Assembly: GCF_003003885.1 (NCBI RefSeq)
Contig: NZ_PVWN01000007.1
Location: 62,001-126,000, forward strand
Source: Chlorogloea sp. CCALA 695
GTDB taxonomy: Bacteria > Cyanobacteriota > Cyanobacteriia > Cyanobacteriales > Chroococcidiopsidaceae
Length of the DNA: 64,000 nt
Direction: 5' to 3'
Made by a program: the position numbers and the translations under genes. The notes beneath the pieces were generated by a model. It did not search any database. It had not been told where the DNA came from and worked only from the letters and a program-made list of their open reading frames with translations. Shown piece by piece: positions 26,870 to 37,131 of the stretch. Every line of letters begins with the position of its first letter. The first letter of the stretch is position 1.

Positions 26870-27852
26870 TTGGCTACACCCAAAAATTGCCGCGCTATAG
26901 TCTGGGGAGTATAGCTCAAAGTTAAAGCAGCCAAGGTACGGAGACTAAATTTTTGTTTGGCGATCGCATTAAGTAAATAAGGTCTTGCTTCAGCTACTTG
27001 TCCCGCTCGTAATAAACCAATGCCTAAAGTTGTATTTGCATGGGCTAGTTCTTGTTCAAAGTGAGGTTTAAATTCCTGAAGAACTGGATCTTCACTAAAA
27101 GTTTTAGAACAAAAAATTCCTGCTTTACCTTTACGAATTTTCGCTTGAACGTTTTTGCTGCCGCTAATCACATTTTCTGATTGTTCGTGTACGCGGTAAA
27201 AAGCTAATTTTTCTGGATGATAATAAGCACCCTGACCGCTACGGCAAACAAGATAAGTCATATAATAATCCCAGAAAACTCCAGCTTCGTAAAGTTTATC
27301 CCATTGGACTGAATTTTTACGCATAACTGCCGCCGAGGCGCTAAATACTGCTTTATCTATTAAACCAAGTTTATGAAAAGGTTTATAAATTCCTGCTTCT
27401 AAATTCTCTCGTTTTTCTCTCTGGGTATGTTCCCCAGTCGTTTTTTGGTTGATTTCCCCATCACTATCAATTACATAGTAATCACAGAAAGCTAACACTA
27501 CATCTGGGTTCGCTTCTAAATGGGGAATAAGTTGTTCTAAAAAATCTTTTTGCCATCTATCATCATCATTTAAACTGGCAACATACTTACCCTTTGATTC
27601 TGCAAAAGCATAAGTAGTATTTAATCCTACACCTAAATTTGTCTCGTTACGTCTCAACCGCAGCCTCGGATCGTTAAAAGAATCGATGAGTGCTTGGGGA
27701 TTTTCGCTACTAAAATCATCAGAAACAATGATTTCAATATTTTTATAGGTCTGTTGTACGACACTTGAAATCGCCTCTTTCAAGTAGGCTTGGCGATTGT
27801 AGGTTGGGATCACAACACTGACTAAAGGTTCTCGCTCGTCAACTACAGCCAC
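26866..27852 (-). CDS. Glycosyltransferase family 2 (GT-A)
   Basis: 328 residues. The GT-A fold is shown by VSVVIPTYNRQAYLKEAISS, IIVSDDFSSEN and the metal-binding NDDDRW. About 100 C-terminal residues are helical (TLGIGLLRAGQVAEARPYLL), resembling a small TPR-like region. GTG start at 27850-27852. It overlaps the downstream GT4 by four bases. It likely adds one sugar to a lipid-linked repeat unit on the cytoplasmic face; linkage unknown. The 190-base gap to the GT2 upstream contains no clear terminator. Confidence 0.88.
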   Translation of the reverse strand: MAVVDEREPLVSVVIPTYNRQAYLKEAISSVVQQTYKNIEIIVSDDFSSENPQALIDSFNDPRLRLRRNETNLGVGLNTTYAFAESKGKYVASLNDDDRWQKDFLEQLIPHLEANPDVVLAFCDYYVIDSDGEINQKTTGEHTQREKRENLEAGIYKPFHKLGLIDKAVFSASAAVMRKNSVQWDKLYEAGVFWDYYMTYLVCRSGQGAYYHPEKLAFYRVHEQSENVISGSKNVQAKIRKGKAGIFCSKTFSEDPVLQEFKPHFEQELAHANTTLGIGLLRAGQVAEARPYLLNAIAKQKFSLRTLAALTLSYTPQTIARQFLGVAK

Positions 27853-28042
27853 TGTTTATAATCCTCTTACTTTAGTTCTGATTATTCACCTAACGATTCT
27901 TTAACATCTTATCCAACTTTTCTCCAGAAAATCTTGATGTTTTGATAAAGTCTGTGGAATTATTTAGGCAATGGCAAAAATTCCTAGAAAATATTATAGT
28001 AACTTTTGAAGCTCGGCGATCGCATTTTCCGAGCGGTGATAA

Positions 28043-28993
28043 TTATTTATTAACTAATACTTTTTGACGCTGGCGCACAAATCTAGTTAATTTATGATAA
28101 ATTTCTTTATTTACTTTACTTTTTACCAAAGTCAGCAGTTTTAGACGTAGGTAGTTTTTGGTGTATTGTAATTGAGGGTAGTATTTAATAGCCTGATTGG
28201 AAAAATCCCTTGCTCCTCTGTAGTCTTCGTTTTCTAAAGATTTCCAAGCTATATAAAGATTCATGCGCCCATAAGTTTTAGCTCTTATAGCTAATACTTC
28301 TTGAGGTACAAAATCAAACATTTTTTCGATTAGTCTATCAAAATCTGGTAAAATCTCTTGGGAATTTTTTGATGAATTTTTTGAGTGTTGTCTGTAGTAC
28401 ACTAAAGTTTCTTCAATTAACCCAAAATCATAGTCTGCAGCTATCCGCGTCCACATTTCCCAATCTTCGCCAAAACGCAAAGTTGGATCGAATAATCCTA
28501 CTTTGTCAAAGCAGGCTCGACGTACCATAGGGATGCTACCACAGGGAATTAAGCTAATTTCAATTAGTTTTTTTCTGATATTTCCTTGTTTAAAGTCAAT
28601 CTTAACTTCTGCTCCGGGGTTTCCCTGCTCATCAGTCAACATCATCCACGTAGCTACTAATCCTACGGTAGGATTATCGTCTAAAAATTGTGCTTGTCTT
28701 TCTATTTTTGTCCTTTTCCACAAATCGTCAGCATCTAAAAATGTTATATAATCGCCACTGGCTTTACTAATTGCTAAATTTCTAGCAGTGGAAACACCTT
28801 GATGGGACTGGGAAATAAACTTAACGCGCTCGTCCGTTAAACCATTAGCCCACTGAACTATATTGTCTGAGCTACCATCATCAACAATTAGCACTTCAAA
28901 GTCAATAAAAGTTTGCTGCAACGCTGACTTTAAGGTATCTGGTAAATAAGTCATTGCATTATAGGCAGGAATAATTACAGAAACTTTAGGCAT
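28043..28993 (-). CDS. Glycosyltransferase family 2 (GT-A)
   Basis: 316 residues, with PKVSVIIPAYNAMTYLPDTL at the N-terminus, VLIVDDGSSDN and the DxD-type FLDADDLW near residue 88. RFGEDWEMWTRIA supplies the ED-W acceptor/catalytic motif common in polysaccharide GT2 enzymes. The C-terminal region is basic. It resembles the next gene upstream (29293), suggesting duplication and divergence within the cluster. Donor and acceptor unknown. Confidence 0.9.
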   Translation of the reverse strand: MPKVSVIIPAYNAMTYLPDTLKSALQQTFIDFEVLIVDDGSSDNIVQWANGLTDERVKFISQSHQGVSTARNLAISKASGDYITFLDADDLWKRTKIERQAQFLDDNPTVGLVATWMMLTDEQGNPGAEVKIDFKQGNIRKKLIEISLIPCGSIPMVRRACFDKVGLFDPTLRFGEDWEMWTRIAADYDFGLIEETLVYYRQHSKNSSKNSQEILPDFDRLIEKMFDFVPQEVLAIRAKTYGRMNLYIAWKSLENEDYRGARDFSNQAIKYYPQLQYTKNYLRLKLLTLVKSKVNKEIYHKLTRFVRQRQKVLVNK

Positions 28994-29292
28994 AAGATAG
29001 CTCTCTGTTATAAAATACAGCTTTTGAAATTAAATTTGCGCTATAACTAAGTAGTCATACTTAGTTAAAATTTAGTAGTTAGCTAAAAATTACGGAATTT
29101 TCAATTTATTACGTAAGTTAACGGTAGTAATATGTAAATAAATCTTGCATTTTTATTTAGTAAGAAACAACATATAAAGTTTGTGCAAGTTAATTATGAA
29201 GATTGCATAAAAATACTTAGGAGTGGTTAAGAGCGATCGCTTTTACGCTCAAGCCAGGGCTATTCTTCTTTGAAGAATCAATTATTAATGTT

Positions 29293-30231
29293 TCACCATT
29301 CGATTGTATTTTGATAAAATGGTAATAAATTTGCTGTAATAACCTTAGACAAAAGGTATAGTTTTAACCTACCTGACTGCAACAAAGATGAGTCTTGTTT
29401 GAGATAGTTAAACAGTACCTTAGCTGCTTTTAAACCTCTTTGACGTTTTACGCTGTCTTGTAATACTTTAGACATTAAAAACTTGTACAAAAAGCCCAAA
29501 GCTTCTTTTTTGAGGTAATGCAAAGATTTCGGTGCTTGGTTGTAAGCTCTTTCAATAACTTGCAAAGAGGCTATTTCCATTTTAGAAATATTGGTAGACA
29601 TAGAGGAAGGAGATATTCGGTATAAAACTTGAGGACGAGGCACAACCACAAATTCATACAAAGCTGACAATCGCAGCCACATATCCCAATCTTCTGCGGA
29701 ATTTAGGGATTCATCAAATCCACCTATTTGAGTCAAAGATTGGGCGCGGATTAAAGTATTAGAACCACAAGCTAAGAAATTACCGACTAAAAGCCGTTCA
29801 TAGATATTCCCACTATAGGAAGTATAAGAAGCTGGTCTTAAGAATTGCCCATATTCATCAATATGGTCAGTCCAGCTATAAGCAACAGCAGCTTGTGGGC
29901 TTTGTTGCAAAGCTTCTAATTGTGACTCTAATTTATCATTAGTCCAAAGATCGTCAGCATCTAAGAAAGCAATAAATTCACCGCAAGCACGGGCAAAACC
30001 GCGATTACGACTTGCAGACAAACCAGCATTTGCATAAGAAAATACTTTTATTTTCGGATCTTGAATGCTATTAATAACTGCTAAAGTATCATCAGTAGAA
30101 CCATCGTTGATCGCAATTATTTCAAAACTTTGATAAGTCTGCTGCAAAACCGATTCAATCGTTTCTTTAATTGTTTTTGCACCATTATAAACTGGAATAA
30201 CTACAGAGATAATTGGCGTACTGTTAATCAT
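29293..30231 (-). CDS. Glycosyltransferase family 2 (GT-A)
   Basis: 312 residues, ISVVIPVYNGAKTIKETIES, IAINDGSTDDT, AFLDADDLW and SAEDWDMWLRLS, the same arrangement as the protein encoded at 28043. The ATG overlaps the TGA of the upstream GT4 gene (ATGA), so these two are translationally coupled. In Nostoc the HEP island also has glycosyltransferase genes beside hepC/hepA, and the arrangement here is similar. Sugar specificity unknown. Confidence 0.9.
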   Translation of the reverse strand: MINSTPIISVVIPVYNGAKTIKETIESVLQQTYQSFEIIAINDGSTDDTLAVINSIQDPKIKVFSYANAGLSASRNRGFARACGEFIAFLDADDLWTNDKLESQLEALQQSPQAAVAYSWTDHIDEYGQFLRPASYTSYSGNIYERLLVGNFLACGSNTLIRAQSLTQIGGFDESLNSAEDWDMWLRLSALYEFVVVPRPQVLYRISPSSMSTNISKMEIASLQVIERAYNQAPKSLHYLKKEALGFLYKFLMSKVLQDSVKRQRGLKAAKVLFNYLKQDSSLLQSGRLKLYLLSKVITANLLPFYQNTIEW

Positions 30232-31397
30232 AATACACCCTGAATTAATTTTTTAGCTGTTTGCCCAGCGACCGACCAATTTAAGCGACTTTGATATTCG
30301 TTAAATGAAGAATGGGCTAATTGTTTGTAATCTTTGTAATTGTTCATCAGTGAGGCAATGTAATTACAGTATTCAGCAATATTTGCATTTAGGGAAAATG
30401 TTTTGCCATTTAGATCGTGCTTGATTAAAGTTGGAATCCCTCCTACTTGCGTACCAATACAAGGTAGTCCAAAGGAATTAGCTTCACAAAAAACGTGCGG
30501 AGAAAAGTCTGCTCTCGAAGGCAAAACCAAAAAATGAGCTTCAGCAAATAGCTTATTAATTTTATTTAAGCCTTCCCGTGTATACTTGGAGATAAAACCT
30601 AACTTTTTCACGTAACTAGGTAAAAGAGCTTCACCTTCAGGTTTACAACCAACTACAGTTAATTCCGTTTCTATTCCCCTAGAGTTCAATTCCTCAGCTA
30701 TCTTAAAGGCGATATCTCCACCCTTTCTAATCCAGTCCACGCCGATAAATAGTAGCTTGCAGCATTCGTTGTTTTTTGCTTCTACTATATTGTTGATATC
30801 CTCGAAGTCGCGATTAGTCTCTAAATTAGCTCCCCAAGGAACTACCGCAACTTTAGCAGGATCGATGCGATAGGTTTCAATGGCTGTTTGAGCCGCCCAA
30901 TCTGACAAAAAAATCAATAACGCGCATCTTTCTAATGCCAGCTTTTCCATCGCATATAAGCGATCACGAGTTTCCGCCGCTAAGTTACTCAACCAAGGAT
31001 AAAAATCGATAGATGCACATAGTGGTGCATCTGTCCACAGTACAATCGGCTGCTTGCATTCAAGGTGACCAAGAGGAATGCTATTCTCTGGACACAGCAC
31101 CACATTGGAGTTAAATTTAGCCAGTTTCGGCAACACTTGAGCGCTGTATTTTTCTAGGATTGATGGTTCTAAAAAGTAGAAATAGTCTTTGTTGAATAGC
31201 TTTTGATTCAAGTGCCACTTCAATTTATGCCTAAATGATGGCTTAATTTCTTCTAACGGGCCGAGATAATCTAGGTGTGTAGATTGAGACTCTAAGGTTT
31301 TAGCTAAATGATAGCCTGCACCGCAAAGACCAGCTTTCTGTTTAGACCACCTCGCTGAATTTAGAACATCGTAGCTAGTCAAATAGGCTATTCGCAT
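30228..31397 (-). CDS. Glycosyltransferase family 4 (GT-B)
   Basis: 389 residues, MRIAYLTSYDVLNSARWSKQ at the N-terminus, LLFIGVDWIRKGGDIAFKIA in the nucleotide-binding half, and FSPHVFCEANSFGLPCIGTQ as the E-x7-type donor site (first Glu replaced by His/Val context, a divergent form). It heads the glycosyltransferase run downstream of the hepA terminator, so a promoter probably lies in 31398-31649. Overlaps the following GT2 by four bases. Specificity unknown. Confidence 0.87.
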   Translation of the reverse strand: MRIAYLTSYDVLNSARWSKQKAGLCGAGYHLAKTLESQSTHLDYLGPLEEIKPSFRHKLKWHLNQKLFNKDYFYFLEPSILEKYSAQVLPKLAKFNSNVVLCPENSIPLGHLECKQPIVLWTDAPLCASIDFYPWLSNLAAETRDRLYAMEKLALERCALLIFLSDWAAQTAIETYRIDPAKVAVVPWGANLETNRDFEDINNIVEAKNNECCKLLFIGVDWIRKGGDIAFKIAEELNSRGIETELTVVGCKPEGEALLPSYVKKLGFISKYTREGLNKINKLFAEAHFLVLPSRADFSPHVFCEANSFGLPCIGTQVGGIPTLIKHDLNGKTFSLNANIAEYCNYIASLMNNYKDYKQLAHSSFNEYQSRLNWSVAGQTAKKLIQGVL

Positions 31398-31704
31398 AAA
31401 TATATACTTTTCCTATCTAGTAATTACTAACTATTGCCAATTTTTACAAACTTACTTTAATCATGTTAGTGTCCGTCTTACTAATTTGGTTTGACAATAA
31501 CTTAGATATAATTGTTACTTTAGAGAAGAAAAACAAACTAATATACTTACAAATAGTAGAGTTTAACTGTCAATCAGTCTAAAGTAAGAACTACTGAGAA
31601 AATAAAAGTTAGGTGAGGCTCTTGAGCGTTAAACATTAATAAAAAATAACCGAGGTAGAAAATGCTTTCTACCTCGGCAGTTAAAATTTAATTGTGTTTA
31701 ATGT
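31398..31704. other. Gap between HepA-like exporter and glycosyltransferase genes
   Basis: About 307 bases. It contains a strong terminator next to the exporter gene and AT-rich sequence likely to hold the promoter of the downstream glycosyltransferase operon. No gene or RNA recognised. Confidence 0.5.
31644..31677 (-). terminator. Strong Rho-independent terminator after the HepA-like gene
   Basis: A perfect 12-bp stem CCGAGGTAGAAA/TTTCTACCTCGG with a four-base loop, followed on the minus strand by TTATTTTTTATT. It separates the hepC-hepA transcript from the glycosyltransferase genes. Confidence 0.9.
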
Positions 31705-33555
31705 CTAACTTTTTTGACCTAACTCATTTTGCATTTTGTGATAGTCCCATAACTTGCCGCGCTGAAGGAGTAATTCTTGATAAGCTCCCTGTTCGACGAT
31801 TTTGCCGTGTTCCAAGACTACAACTTTATCAGCTTTGGCAATAGTTGATAAGCGGTGAGCGATCGCAATTACCGTTCGTCCTACAGATAATTTTTCCAAT
31901 GATTCTTGAATTAATCGCTCTGATACAGAGTCAAGGGCGCTAGTTGCTTCGTCCAGAATGAGAATTTCTGGATTGCGTAGCAAGGCGCGCGCGATCGCAA
32001 TTCTTTGCCTCTGACCCCCCGATAGCCGCACTCCGCGATCGCCCAGTTGAGTATCAAAGCCTTCAGGCATCTCTAAAATAAATTCAAGAGCGTTGGCAAG
32101 TTGTGCGGCGCGTTCTACTTCTTGTTGAGTTACAGCTTCTAGCCCGTAAGCAATATTATTGAATACTGAACTATTAAAAATAAAGGTATCTTGACTAACA
32201 ACGGCCATCCGATGGCGGATAGTATTAATATCATAGTCGCGTAAATCCACGCCATCGTAAGATACCTGACCTTGGGTAGCGTCGTAGAAGCGAGGAATTA
32301 AATCGGCTAAAGTAGTCTTACCTGCACCGGAGGAACCGACTAAAGCCGTAGTCTGTCCTTTTCTAATAGTTAAAGTAATATTATTCAGCACTAAAGCGCC
32401 CATCTCGTAGGAAAAGTCTACCGACCTAAATTCAATAGCTTGCTTTAAGCCTGTAAATTCCCGCGTCCCATTGATTAAATATTTTTTATCGTCAGTTTTC
32501 AGCAGTCGCATAACGTTAGCAATTGAGCCACCAAAACTACTTATCAAAGCTCTATTACCATTCATCTCATGAATAGAGGGGACAATCCGAAACAATGTAA
32601 ACAAAAACGTTAATAAAGAAGCTACTTGCAGAGTTCCGTTAGCAACAAACACCGTGATGGCGATAATAATCATGCTTACTAAAACTGTAGTAGCGGCTCC
32701 TTCAGCCAGTGGTCTAACTATTGCTAGACCTAAAGTTGCTTTAATCGTACTATGCACCACATCGTTACTAGCTTTGTAATAGCGCACTCGTTCAAACTCT
32801 TGAGTACCAGAAGCTTGAACAGTACGAATTCCATTAATAAACTCAATAGCTCTAGAAGTAAACCGCCCGTTTGCTTTAGAAACGACAAAACTAGCTTCTC
32901 TAACCCGCTTGTTCAACGCCGATAACCCGACGGCCAACAGGGTAAATAAAGCGATCGCAATCAGTGATAGCTGCCAGGACAGTTGAAACATTATTAGTGA
33001 ATAAACTGCCAAGGTTAATCCTTTAGTAAATAAGAACGCACTTAATCCAAAAGCTTGTTGCAGTCTAGAAATTTCCCCAGTAATCGTATTAATTAGTTCC
33101 CCGGAATGACTGGTAGAAAAATAGCTTAAACTTAGTGATTGCAGTTGTTCAAAAATTCTTTTTCTCAGTCTATCTACCAAATTTAGCTGCGTCATTTCTA
33201 TGTAAACTTGAGCTAAATAGTTAAAAGCTGCTCGAATCCAAGTAGCAGCGAGTATCAGTGCCGATACGCGATACAACCGCTCCGTCGAGGGTTTATCTAT
33301 CCCTAAAATTGATAGATCGAACCATTGCCAACCCGTTTGTATTGGCGGTAGGTCAGGATTGACTAAGCTTTGTAAAAAAGCTAACAAAAACCCTAGTCCA
33401 AAACCTTCAAAAGCTGCCGCACCTATGGCGAAAACAAGGGCTAAAATTGCTATTTTATGAAAATACTTAAATTCTCTCAAAATTAAATAGTTATCTTTCC
33501 AGAAAGTAGTAGCTTTGAGTGAACGGCGGAACGGAGCGGTAAGATTAAAACCCAT
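31705..33555 (-). CDS. hepA: HepA-like ABC exporter (fused permease and ATPase)
   Basis: Type I ABC half-exporter, 616 residues. Membrane domain at about 30-340 with six helices; nucleotide-binding domain with Walker A GSSGAGKTT at 407, signature LSGGQRQR at 511, Walker B LILDEATSAL near 533 and the H-loop histidine in IAHRLST near 567. Length, N-terminus and the neighbouring sugar transferase match HepA of Nostoc, which is needed to lay down the heterocyst envelope polysaccharide. It probably works as a homodimer exporting a lipid-linked glycan or its precursor. The HepA name rests on recognition and synteny; a general polysaccharide/lipid exporter is the alternative. Confidence 0.8.
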   Translation of the reverse strand: MGFNLTAPFRRSLKATTFWKDNYLILREFKYFHKIAILALVFAIGAAAFEGFGLGFLLAFLQSLVNPDLPPIQTGWQWFDLSILGIDKPSTERLYRVSALILAATWIRAAFNYLAQVYIEMTQLNLVDRLRKRIFEQLQSLSLSYFSTSHSGELINTITGEISRLQQAFGLSAFLFTKGLTLAVYSLIMFQLSWQLSLIAIALFTLLAVGLSALNKRVREASFVVSKANGRFTSRAIEFINGIRTVQASGTQEFERVRYYKASNDVVHSTIKATLGLAIVRPLAEGAATTVLVSMIIIAITVFVANGTLQVASLLTFLFTLFRIVPSIHEMNGNRALISSFGGSIANVMRLLKTDDKKYLINGTREFTGLKQAIEFRSVDFSYEMGALVLNNITLTIRKGQTTALVGSSGAGKTTLADLIPRFYDATQGQVSYDGVDLRDYDINTIRHRMAVVSQDTFIFNSSVFNNIAYGLEAVTQQEVERAAQLANALEFILEMPEGFDTQLGDRGVRLSGGQRQRIAIARALLRNPEILILDEATSALDSVSERLIQESLEKLSVGRTVIAIAHRLSTIAKADKVVVLEHGKIVEQGAYQELLLQRGKLWDYHKMQNELGQKS

Positions 33556-33579
33556 AGGTGTCTAAATAGTAATAATGAA

Positions 33580-34392
33580 TTAGTTGAGGCTACCAGAGAA
33601 AATTTTGGGCATAGCTTGGAGCAAAATACTTAAGTCTTTGTCCAGCGACCAACGGTCGAGATAGTTGCTGTGAATAGCACTAATGCTATCTATGGCTAGA
33701 TTTGGTTTGATTTCAGGTATTCCTGTGAGACCTGGTAATGCATTAAGCTGTTTTGGTTGCAAGGAAGTAGCTTCGGCTAAAGTCCAAGGACTAGCCCCCA
33801 CTATACTCATTTCGCCGCGCAAAACATTAAATAATTGGGGCAGATTTTGCCAGTAATTGCGATCGCCTGGGGGTAAAAAATTAAACTTTAGTAATTCAAA
33901 AATTCGACCACGTTTCCCTACACGCCATTGTTTCCTAAACACTGGAGTTTGAGGCGATTTTACCCACTGCAAAACAATCAAGCCCAAAATTATTGGACTG
34001 AGGACTAAAAGTAAAATCCCTGCCGTTAAAAAGTCGCAAATTCGCTTTAACTGCCAACGAAAAGGGTATAAGCAAGGCAGTTTTTGAGCCTTCCCAGCCC
34101 TTAAAAATATCATTTTTTTAGCTTGCTTGCAGCCCTCCGCCCAGATAGTTAGATTTGCCGCACCCAGGGCAGGATCTATTTGGACTAACTTTACTGGCGA
34201 CTTTTGCAAGCATTGAACCAACCTTTGTTCGCCAGCGACTTCTAGATTTACTTGATGGGGTTGTAGCTTTTGTGCCTTGACTATTAGCTGCTTTTGTTGC
34301 CACTTTAAAGTCCAGCCAATAAGTTTAGGTTCTGGTTGTTGGGCATTTACCAGCAGGTAAGTGGGTAGATTAGGAAGATTAGAAATTAACAT
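33580..34392 (-). CDS. hepC: HepC-like sugar transferase (WcaJ/RfbP type)
   Basis: 270 residues. The N-terminal 110 residues form a family-specific soluble region. One membrane helix (about 117-140, RICDFLTAGILLLVLSPIIL) is followed by the bacterial sugar transferase domain with FRKQWRVGKRGRIFELLKFN, LPQLFNVLRGEMSIVGASPW and LPGLTGIPEIKPNL. These are initiating phosphoglycosyltransferase motifs. The length and place directly upstream of the HepA-like gene (24-base gap) match HepC. It probably loads the first sugar phosphate onto undecaprenyl phosphate, although the short catalytic domain lacks some usual motifs. Confidence 0.78.
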   Translation of the reverse strand: MLISNLPNLPTYLLVNAQQPEPKLIGWTLKWQQKQLIVKAQKLQPHQVNLEVAGEQRLVQCLQKSPVKLVQIDPALGAANLTIWAEGCKQAKKMIFLRAGKAQKLPCLYPFRWQLKRICDFLTAGILLLVLSPIILGLIVLQWVKSPQTPVFRKQWRVGKRGRIFELLKFNFLPPGDRNYWQNLPQLFNVLRGEMSIVGASPWTLAEATSLQPKQLNALPGLTGIPEIKPNLAIDSISAIHSNYLDRWSLDKDLSILLQAMPKIFSGSLN

Positions 34393-34868
34393 CGTATGGC
34401 GATCGCCTTTTTCATGATTGTTACAAAAACAATAATTCAGGACAAACTAAATCTTACTCCTACTCCAATGAGCCTTGCTTATCCCTACTTCAGATTTGGC
34501 TTTTTCAGCTTTCTAAAAATGTCCAAAAAATCAGCTAATACTCTAATTCAATGCTCAATTTTATTTTTTTTAACAATCTTTCCATCTAAGTTTATCTTAC
34601 TAAATCAAGCTTTTACTAACTAAAATTACTTAGCCTACCGTTTCTTTACAGATTCTTTACTTCTAACATTACTAACTGCGTAGGATTGCCTAAAAAATTT
34701 GTACAGATAGCAACATCTTTTACAGCTATTCGGCGATTTTAGAGTGTGTCAAAATATTTACAGCCGACAATGCTTACTACCGCAGACTATAATTTGCTGT
34801 TATTGAGTTTGTTTTCTCCGTGCTGACTATTTTTAATATCAGAAAACTATCCAGGCAAGCTACAGTTT
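34393..34868. other. Gap between tyrosine-kinase and HepC-like genes
   Basis: About 475 bases of AT-rich sequence upstream of the hepC-like gene. It probably holds that gene's promoter. A plus-strand ORF at 34396-34623 is judged spurious. No RNA gene or strong hairpin is seen. Confidence 0.45.
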
Positions 34869-37091
34869 TTATTCCCAACCTTGTTGTAGAACTACGCCTT
34901 GATCTTTTTGAGAACTTATATAGCTAGTCTGTCCATTAGCATGATTTGCCACAACGCCGATGGTATTTAACTTACTGAGCATTGCTGTAGCTTGAGTAAG
35001 TTCAGTGCGGGTTACTTTACCCATACGCGAAACTAACAATACACCGCTACAAAATGATGCTGCCAAGATAGCATCAACCATACCCAAAACTGGCGGAGCA
35101 TCGACAAGAATTAAATCGTAAGTATCCTCAAATTTTGCCATCAATTCCCCCATTCTTTGGGAGCTTAAGAGATTCGCTGAGTCTGTGGGTACAGGCCCTG
35201 CCGTCAAAATATCAATATAAGCCCCAGAGGATTGAATACCTGTATGATTTGGGACGTTAGCATCGCTTTCTAGTAGGGTTGAAAGTCCTTGCTCGTTGGG
35301 TAAATTCAGCATTTGATGTAGATTAGGATGACGTAAATCTGCGTCTATCAAAAGTACCCGTTGATGTAAACGAGCCGCACTTAGAGCTAACCCCAAGGCT
35401 AAAGTTGACTTTCCTTCGCCAGCTAGGGCGGAGGTGATCATAATCGACCTTAAAGATGATTCTGTTGTATTTAGTAACTGGATATTTTTATAAATTAGAT
35501 CTAGTGATGCCCAGGATGGAGGCCAGTTACTAACTTGAACTGTCCAAGGCTCTAAAATTTTTGGTTTGCCAAAAGGTAAACTCACAATTGGTTCGCTGGC
35601 TTTAGATTGGGGTAATTCTGGGGTCATACCTAATAACGGTATAGAGACTTGTTTCTCTAATTCATCTGAAGTATGTACTGCATCGTCCATAACTTCACGG
35701 AGGAAGGCTGCGACACCACCCAGCATCAACCCTGCTACTAAACCTAGCAGCAAGTTCTGTGTAACATTTGGGCCTATTTGCAGCCCTAGCAAGGGTTGTT
35801 CTAAAGCTTGCCATTCAAAGCCGCCTCTGGCAATTTCCAGACTCAACTCCTGTTGCGCTCTCAAGAGTTGCTGCAACTTCTCGCGGTTGATTTGCACCAA
35901 CGGAATTAGACGATTGTACTCGGCTATTTGGGCTGGAAAACGGTTGAATTGGTTGCGTAAGTTTTGCTCGCTCTTTGCCAAGCTAACATCTTGGGCTTGC
36001 AAAGCACTAAGCAGCGTTTGGACTTCTGCCAATTGACCTGTCAAATTAATATCTATTCCTGTTCTTTGCCCTTGAGATAAAAAATTAGAATTTGCTGCGT
36101 TTAGTTGTGCCGCATCTGCGCCGACAACTCGCCCTTGTTCTGATTGCAACAAAGCTTGCTGGGTTTGGCGCAGTTCGACTAATTTCTGCACCCCAGGGTC
36201 GGCATCGGTGTAAGTTCCACGTCTAGCCGCTAACAGTAAATCTGTTCTTTGTAGCTCGTTGAGCAGCGTTTGATAGCGTGGCGATTGGCTTAAACGCGAT
36301 GAGGCTAAAGCCGTTTGCGGACTGCTACCTACTTGTTGTTGCAACACTTTGTAGCGGGCTTCGGTATCTTGAAACTGAGCGCGGAGAGTCTGACGTTGCT
36401 GGACTACAGAATTTAAAGAATTATTGATAGTAGCAGCTTGTAGCTCAGGATCGATTAAATTTTGATTGGTACGAAAGTCTCTTAACAGATTTTCCGATTC
36501 CTCAACTTGTTTGCGGACTCCAGGAATTTGCTCGTTAATAAATTGCAATCCTTTTTTCAACCGTTGCTCTTGCTGTTCTCGGTTGTAGGCTTGATAAACT
36601 TTGTAAATAGTTTGTAGAACTTTTTGAGTTTTTACCGGATCGTTGGCAATATAATTTGCTTCAACAATTTTGGTGTATTTGGCATCGCTATCTTCTTCAA
36701 CTAATGGAGCCAAAAGTAGGGATTTTTTAACCTCTTTAATCGTTATAGTTGGATACTCAGGCTTAAGCAAGTCTACGGCTCTTTGAATGAGTAAGGCACT
36801 ACGCATGACGTTAATTTGAGTTGCGTAGTCTATCTCAATGTTTGTATCGGAAAATTCTGCTTCTGCTTGCGGTTGAACATCTTTCCTCCCCTTGTAGTTA
36901 GCTTCGATCAAAATTTGCATCGTACTTTGGTAGGTAGGTTCCGCCGTCAAGCTCACAACGGTAGCTATCGATAAGACTCCAGCTAATACACTCAACAACC
37001 AATAGCGGCGGCGACTTAAAACTGCAAACAGTTGTCCATAACCTGGATCGTTTTCTACCGCCATGTTATTGTTTTCAATTACTTTAGCCAT
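34869..37091 (-). CDS. Polysaccharide chain-length/BY-kinase protein (Wzc-like)
   Basis: 740 residues. A Wzz-type domain is flanked by membrane helices at about 30-50 and 445-467, with a long coiled coil between (about 190-430). A CpsD/BY-kinase ATPase domain follows: Walker A AGEGKST at 557-563, A' VLLIDADLRHP near 580 and Walker B LILVDAPP near 660. It controls chain length and export of capsule or exopolysaccharide. The C-terminal tail has only one tyrosine (YISS, near 724), not the usual tyrosine cluster, so autophosphorylation may be reduced or absent. It sits between the upstream GT4 gene and hepC. Confidence 0.9.
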   Translation of the reverse strand: MAKVIENNNMAVENDPGYGQLFAVLSRRRYWLLSVLAGVLSIATVVSLTAEPTYQSTMQILIEANYKGRKDVQPQAEAEFSDTNIEIDYATQINVMRSALLIQRAVDLLKPEYPTITIKEVKKSLLLAPLVEEDSDAKYTKIVEANYIANDPVKTQKVLQTIYKVYQAYNREQQEQRLKKGLQFINEQIPGVRKQVEESENLLRDFRTNQNLIDPELQAATINNSLNSVVQQRQTLRAQFQDTEARYKVLQQQVGSSPQTALASSRLSQSPRYQTLLNELQRTDLLLAARRGTYTDADPGVQKLVELRQTQQALLQSEQGRVVGADAAQLNAANSNFLSQGQRTGIDINLTGQLAEVQTLLSALQAQDVSLAKSEQNLRNQFNRFPAQIAEYNRLIPLVQINREKLQQLLRAQQELSLEIARGGFEWQALEQPLLGLQIGPNVTQNLLLGLVAGLMLGGVAAFLREVMDDAVHTSDELEKQVSIPLLGMTPELPQSKASEPIVSLPFGKPKILEPWTVQVSNWPPSWASLDLIYKNIQLLNTTESSLRSIMITSALAGEGKSTLALGLALSAARLHQRVLLIDADLRHPNLHQMLNLPNEQGLSTLLESDANVPNHTGIQSSGAYIDILTAGPVPTDSANLLSSQRMGELMAKFEDTYDLILVDAPPVLGMVDAILAASFCSGVLLVSRMGKVTRTELTQATAMLSKLNTIGVVANHANGQTSYISSQKDQGVVLQQGWE

Positions 37092-37131
37092 AACTTTTAC
37101 TCCAATATTAATAACTGATCACACTTGATAA

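Noticed and set aside
34396-34623. 75-codon plus-strand ORF upstream of hepC
   Set aside because: Lies in AT-rich promoter sequence, no ribosome binding site, composition unlike a real protein.
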